From assembly GCF_901000735.1 (NCBI RefSeq), contig NC_081547.1, forward strand, positions 20,212,838 through 20,276,837: a DNA stretch of 64,000 nt, given 5' to 3'. Each line of letters starts with the position of its first letter. Position 1 is the stretch's first letter. Position numbers and translations under genes: made by a program. This stretch comes from Corylus avellana. Its lineage: Eukaryota; Streptophyta; Magnoliopsida; Fagales; Betulaceae. The notes under the pieces were generated by a model. The model had not been told where the DNA came from, did not search any database, and saw nothing but the letters and a program-made list of their open reading frames with translations. This document shows, piece by piece, positions 60,712 to 64,000 of the stretch.

Positions 60712-61674
60712 TCAACCAGCTCTGGAGCCATACCTCTCAACCCTGGAATCAATCCACTCTCTCATATCCGCCAACACAAGATTAGCGTTGTCGTCGGGCT
60801 CCCCTTGTATCAGCGAGTGGTACATCCCCTCGTAAAGCTTCAAGCTCTTATCCTCGCTGCTAGCCTTCTCGTACAACAGCTTCGACGATGTCGGACACGT
60901 CACCCCGTCCGAAGTCCCATGCACCGTCAAAAACGGCGCCGTCACCTTCCCGAAGTTATCCTGTATGTACTGGCAAACTCTAGCCAGCTCTCTCATCGTC
61001 CCCACCCTCGGCTTTCCCGTGTACCTCCTCGGATTGGACGCTATGATCTTTAGCTTCTCCGGGTCCTTTATCGCTTTCCCGACCATCTTGTTGTCCGGCA
61101 TCGCCGCCCACGTGTCAGCGATCCCGAACAGCATACCGTACATGAACAGCCGGACCTTACTGGGCTTCATGTTCTCCGGCATCACGAAGAGCGGCGCCGA
61201 GAAGATCAGCCCCGTCCACGTGTTGGGCTCCGATTGGAAGTACATGAGCATGGCGGTGGCCCCTCCCATGGATTCACCGAACAGGAAGGCGGGGAGGTCT
61301 CGGTACAATTCGCTGCGGCGGACGTGCAGGAAGAAGGATAAGGAAGTGGCGGCGATCTTCTCCAGGTCGCCGAGGTAGCAGCGGAGGCCGTCGGATCTGC
61401 CGTGCCCGGGGAGATCGGCGGCGAAGACGGCGTATCCCCAGGAGGCGAAGCTGATGCAGATCTTCTGGAAAAGCCAGCCGGTGTCGGAGCCGTAGCCGTG
61501 GGTCATAAAGACGGAGCCCTTAACTTTCTCGCGATCCAACGGCAGGAAGCTCTGCGTGAAGAGCTTGCCGTTGGGGGTGTCGAAGTAGGACTTGGTGTTT
61601 CGCACGCCTTGGGAGGAGTAGTACTCCTCCTCCGGCATGTGGCCCCAGAAGTTCGGCGGCGTTTCGGGCGGCAT
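60712..61674 (-). CDS. CSE: Caffeoylshikimate esterase-like alpha/beta hydrolase (monoacylglycerol lipase family)
   Basis: A single exon of 320 residues starts at MPPETPPNFWG (61674); the open frame extends 73 codons further upstream, but that part looks like 5' UTR. The catalytic features are complete: oxyanion HGYG (59-62), nucleophile Ser135 in GESMGG, Asp256 in HGTSDGVTCP and His286 in GMYHSLIQGE, plus a lid region rich in hydrophobics (about 155-200). Blocks such as NFWGHMPEEEYY, TPNGKLFTQSFLPL and DPEKLKIIASNP are what I recall of Arabidopsis CSE (At1g52760, 332 residues). CSE releases caffeate from caffeoyl shikimate in the lignin pathway and also has lysophospholipase/MAGL-type activity, in the cytosol or at membranes. 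The nearest paralogues are plain MAGL enzymes, so substrate is inferred. Codon use is GC-rich compared with the flanks. Confidence 0.92.
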   Translation of the reverse strand: MPPETPPNFWGHMPEEEYYSSQGVRNTKSYFDTPNGKLFTQSFLPLDREKVKGSVFMTHGYGSDTGWLFQKICISFASWGYAVFAADLPGHGRSDGLRCYLGDLEKIAATSLSFFLHVRRSELYRDLPAFLFGESMGGATAMLMYFQSEPNTWTGLIFSAPLFVMPENMKPSKVRLFMYGMLFGIADTWAAMPDNKMVGKAIKDPEKLKIIASNPRRYTGKPRVGTMRELARVCQYIQDNFGKVTAPFLTVHGTSDGVTCPTSSKLLYEKASSEDKSLKLYEGMYHSLIQGEPDDNANLVLADMREWIDSRVERYGSRAG

Positions 61675-61747
61675 CGACACGAAACGTGTCTGCGATTCGC
61701 TTCTTTGTATTTTGTAAGTCCTTAAGCGGCGGTGGTGAAGGTGGTGG

Positions 61748-61753
61748 TATATA
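61748..61753 (-). promoter_or_regulatory. Putative TATA box of the CSE-like gene
   Basis: TATATA in the context CTATATACC lies about 75 nt upstream of the chosen start codon. If real, it confirms the start at 61674 over the longer open frame to 61893. Confidence 0.5.
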
Positions 61754-61893
61754 GGAGGAGTTGGCGTTTTTGGAGAGGGAGAGAGAAGTGGGGTTTCAGG
61801 TTCACCAACAACGCAGTGGAGTTTTCCTGGTGGGCCCCACTGGGGGTGGTTGAACGATGTGTAAGAGAGTAGGAGGAGCGACTTTTTGCACAT

Positions 61894-63805
61894 AATTTCT
61901 TTCGGGTGGGGTCCGCCACTAAGTGGTTGGTCAGGGATGGATGATTAGATGTGGTTGCGCCTATGTGAGCTTAAGGTTCGGTGCGGCTGATCAGCGATAA
62001 TTGCTTTTTTTGTAAGTAAGGGCCCACTTCACCTACCAGCTGGAGCCACGTGCCTTTCAAAACGGTCACCGTTTCAGATTTAGTGCTAAAAAAATAAACG
62101 ATGCACATGGTCCATGGTCTTACAACTAGTGTGAGAGAGGTTGGAGTTGGAATCTAAAAATACATATTTTTTCTTAAATATATAATTGAATTTTACAGCT
62201 TTTATGTTTGAAAATTGATAGAAAAATAGACGAAATTATCTATTTGAAATTCGAAAAAAAAAAATTGAATGAATTGCAAAAATTAGAAATACAAGGAACA
62301 ATTTGATACCAACCTAAAACTCAACATATCAAATTGATAATTTTTCTTTTTTTATTTTTGTTTTCTTTTGTTTTTTCATTTTTCTGAATATTTTTGCTTG
62401 GGGTATAATTGCAATTTGGTTAGGGGTTAGGAAACGATTTGATGATGGCATAAAGTCAAACTAGCAAATTTTCATTTTCATTTTATTTTTATTTTCATGC
62501 TTTTATTGGTAGTTTTTTTTTTTTTTTGCTTGGGATATAATTGTAGTTTTTTTAAGGTTTTTGGTTTCAAAAAATAGAAAGATGAAGAGTAATTCTATAC
62601 ATCATCATTTTATCATCAAAGCTAATATAGCTTGATCCCATAACATTTGATGTATGACAATTTATTTATTTACTTATTTACTTATTTCTTTTGTTAAGAG
62701 ACTACACCATATTGCTTTGGGGGTGTAAAAGATGGCTAATAGGATAATGTATAGCATTATTAAAAAATAAAATATGTATGGATTTTTTTTCTTCTTCTAA
62801 GCAAATAAGGAAGGGGTGACAAGGGTTAAAATACTAAAAAATGGGTGGACTCCCTTACAACAAAATAAAAAAGAAAATTACAGTGCGAGTAATACAGGTA
62901 ACAAGTAAGAAATAAGTCATAAAATGACATGTTCTCTCAATAAAGGTTGCAAAAAGCATTTTAAACACCAAAACAGGATATACGGATCACTTTAACCTTA
63001 CTCAAACTCTTGCAAGGTAACAACAATCCCTGAAGGAGGCCGTTGAAGAAAAAACACTGTAAAATCATCCAAATCTGAGAGAATCTTTGACATATGAAAC
63101 CTAAAATAAAAAAAAGAAAAAAAAAAAAAAAACTTACTTCTAACCATTATTGCTTAAGGATGGACGCTAATTTGAATTCTCTTGCTCCCTTCTCTCAAAA
63201 AGCGTGTAGGTAAGTAGGTTATAGGGTTTTGAAACTTCTAAAAATATTATCTAATTTTGATTAAGAGACCAAGAATTTGGGCTAAAGCCCATACAAGCTC
63301 CTTTTAAATAGGCTCATGTCTCCTAGCAGAAGTAGTATTAGATTTCCAAGTTAAGGTACAACTTGGAAAACCCTAGCCACCTCTACCACATACAGGACCA
63401 CTAGGAGAAAAATACTTGTGCAATTAGGTCAAGCCCAATAAGGGTAATAATCAGCTTAATGAGAGACCTAGATGGAAAATAAATTTAGCTCCAGGCCTAT
63501 GCCGTACACTTGTCATCTCATGACTTATCCTAAGTTACTATTAATTATAATTAATTTTATTAGATAATTATAATTGCACTCTAATATTTAATTTGATTAT
63601 TCAATACCCCCAATAACTTCTTATCATTTACATTTGGCCCATCCATAAAATAATCCATAGTCGAATTAAAGTCTTAAATAAACTATCACTATAATTTACA
63701 ACCTCTTAATCTTTGAGTATCCAATTTAATTTCTTAATTATTCTTGTACTCTTTAAAATCTCATTTCATTTACTACATATAATTTCAGTAACTACTTTTA
63801 TTATT
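61894..63805. other. AT-rich intergenic region
   Basis: No gene is recognised. About 62790-63080 resembles about 23770-24110 and may be an old LINE 3' region. The remainder is AT-rich spacer with homopolymers. Confidence 0.4.
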
Positions 63806-64000
63806 ATTTTTTTTTTGAACAAATGTATTCTTCATTGATAATAAACACATCAACCAAAGACAATTTGCTCACCGATTACAAAACCATATCTATAAGTTGG
63901 AATTTCCTCAAGCTAAACATTATTTATGACATACTTTATAGCTTCCCTAGCCAAATCATGAGCTGCAGAATTTGCATCCCTTTTAATATGTTTAATCGTA
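63806..64000 (-). pseudogene. LINE ORF2 C-terminus (RNase H-like), cut by the window edge
   Basis: The minus strand reads TIKHIKRDANSAAHDLAREA then IKYVINNV and a stop (63913-63915). The RDANSAAHDLA pattern is typical of the RNase H-like domain closing plant LINE ORF2. A 3' UTR of about 90 bp ends in an A-rich run (plus-strand T-run near 63810-63818). The rest of the element lies to the right of the window. Confidence 0.75.

Noticed and set aside
61675..61893. N-terminal extension of the CSE-like protein
   Set aside because: The frame crosses a likely TATA box, and the family begins near MPPETPPNFWG; the extension is probably non-coding.

Overview
The window is nuclear DNA from a flowering plant, most likely a woody eudicot. 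It has spliced genes with GT..AG introns, AT-rich spacers, long homopolymers and microsatellites, and many plant transposable-element families. The protein-coding genes are ordinary and well conserved. I saw no bacterial, viral or CRISPR content. Three N-runs (26752-26851, 31065-31164, 36181-36200) show that this is a scaffold with unresolved joins.

Left third (1-19000), gene-rich: (i) the 3' part of a plus-strand gene for a charged coiled-coil protein I do not recognise (exons from 94 to 2195); (ii) an intronless minus-strand chloroplast PPR-DYW RNA-editing factor resembling ECB2/VAC1 (4590-7238); (iii) a two-exon minus-strand NPH3-family protein without a BTB domain (9490-11839); (iv) a five-exon minus-strand plastid ATP/ADP translocator of the NTT family (13194-18849). 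The only other confident gene is at the right, an intronless minus-strand caffeoylshikimate esterase (CSE)-like hydrolase (60712-61674). From memory, Arabidopsis has NTT2 next to ECB2 (At1g15500/At1g15510) and CSE next to a BTB-less NPH3 gene (At1g52760/At1g52770). The window may therefore keep the unfractionated ancestral block. The genes act in separate processes: plastid RNA editing, plastid ATP import, lignin precursor synthesis and a probable auxin/phototropism-type scaffold.

The middle (about 19000-60000) is a transposon graveyard. It holds palindromic MITEs, two with perfect 9-bp target duplications (32234-32852 and 40712-41143). It also holds a hAT element with a perfect 8-bp duplication (43648-44291), a Harbinger-like MITE flanked by TAA (45309-45717), copia and gypsy remnants, a MULE remnant and a 312-bp tandem array. 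Two TRIM-type miniature LTR elements (50274-50697 and 56750-58211) lie here, and an older one sits in an NTT intron. A roughly 4.9-kb internally deleted CACTA element (50755-55699) carries a nested SINE with a perfect 10-bp duplication. Two LINE 3' ends are present, one cut by the right edge.

The strongest structural oddity is a 1,279-bp near-identical duplication whose copies stop exactly at the two 100-N gaps, which is most simply an uncollapsed assembly overlap. The most unusual biological pattern is a set of diverged repeats (28925-29110 and 29689-29905) that keep a 5-bp hairpin with a GATA-containing loop through compensatory changes. I did not find a convincing undescribed multi-gene system.
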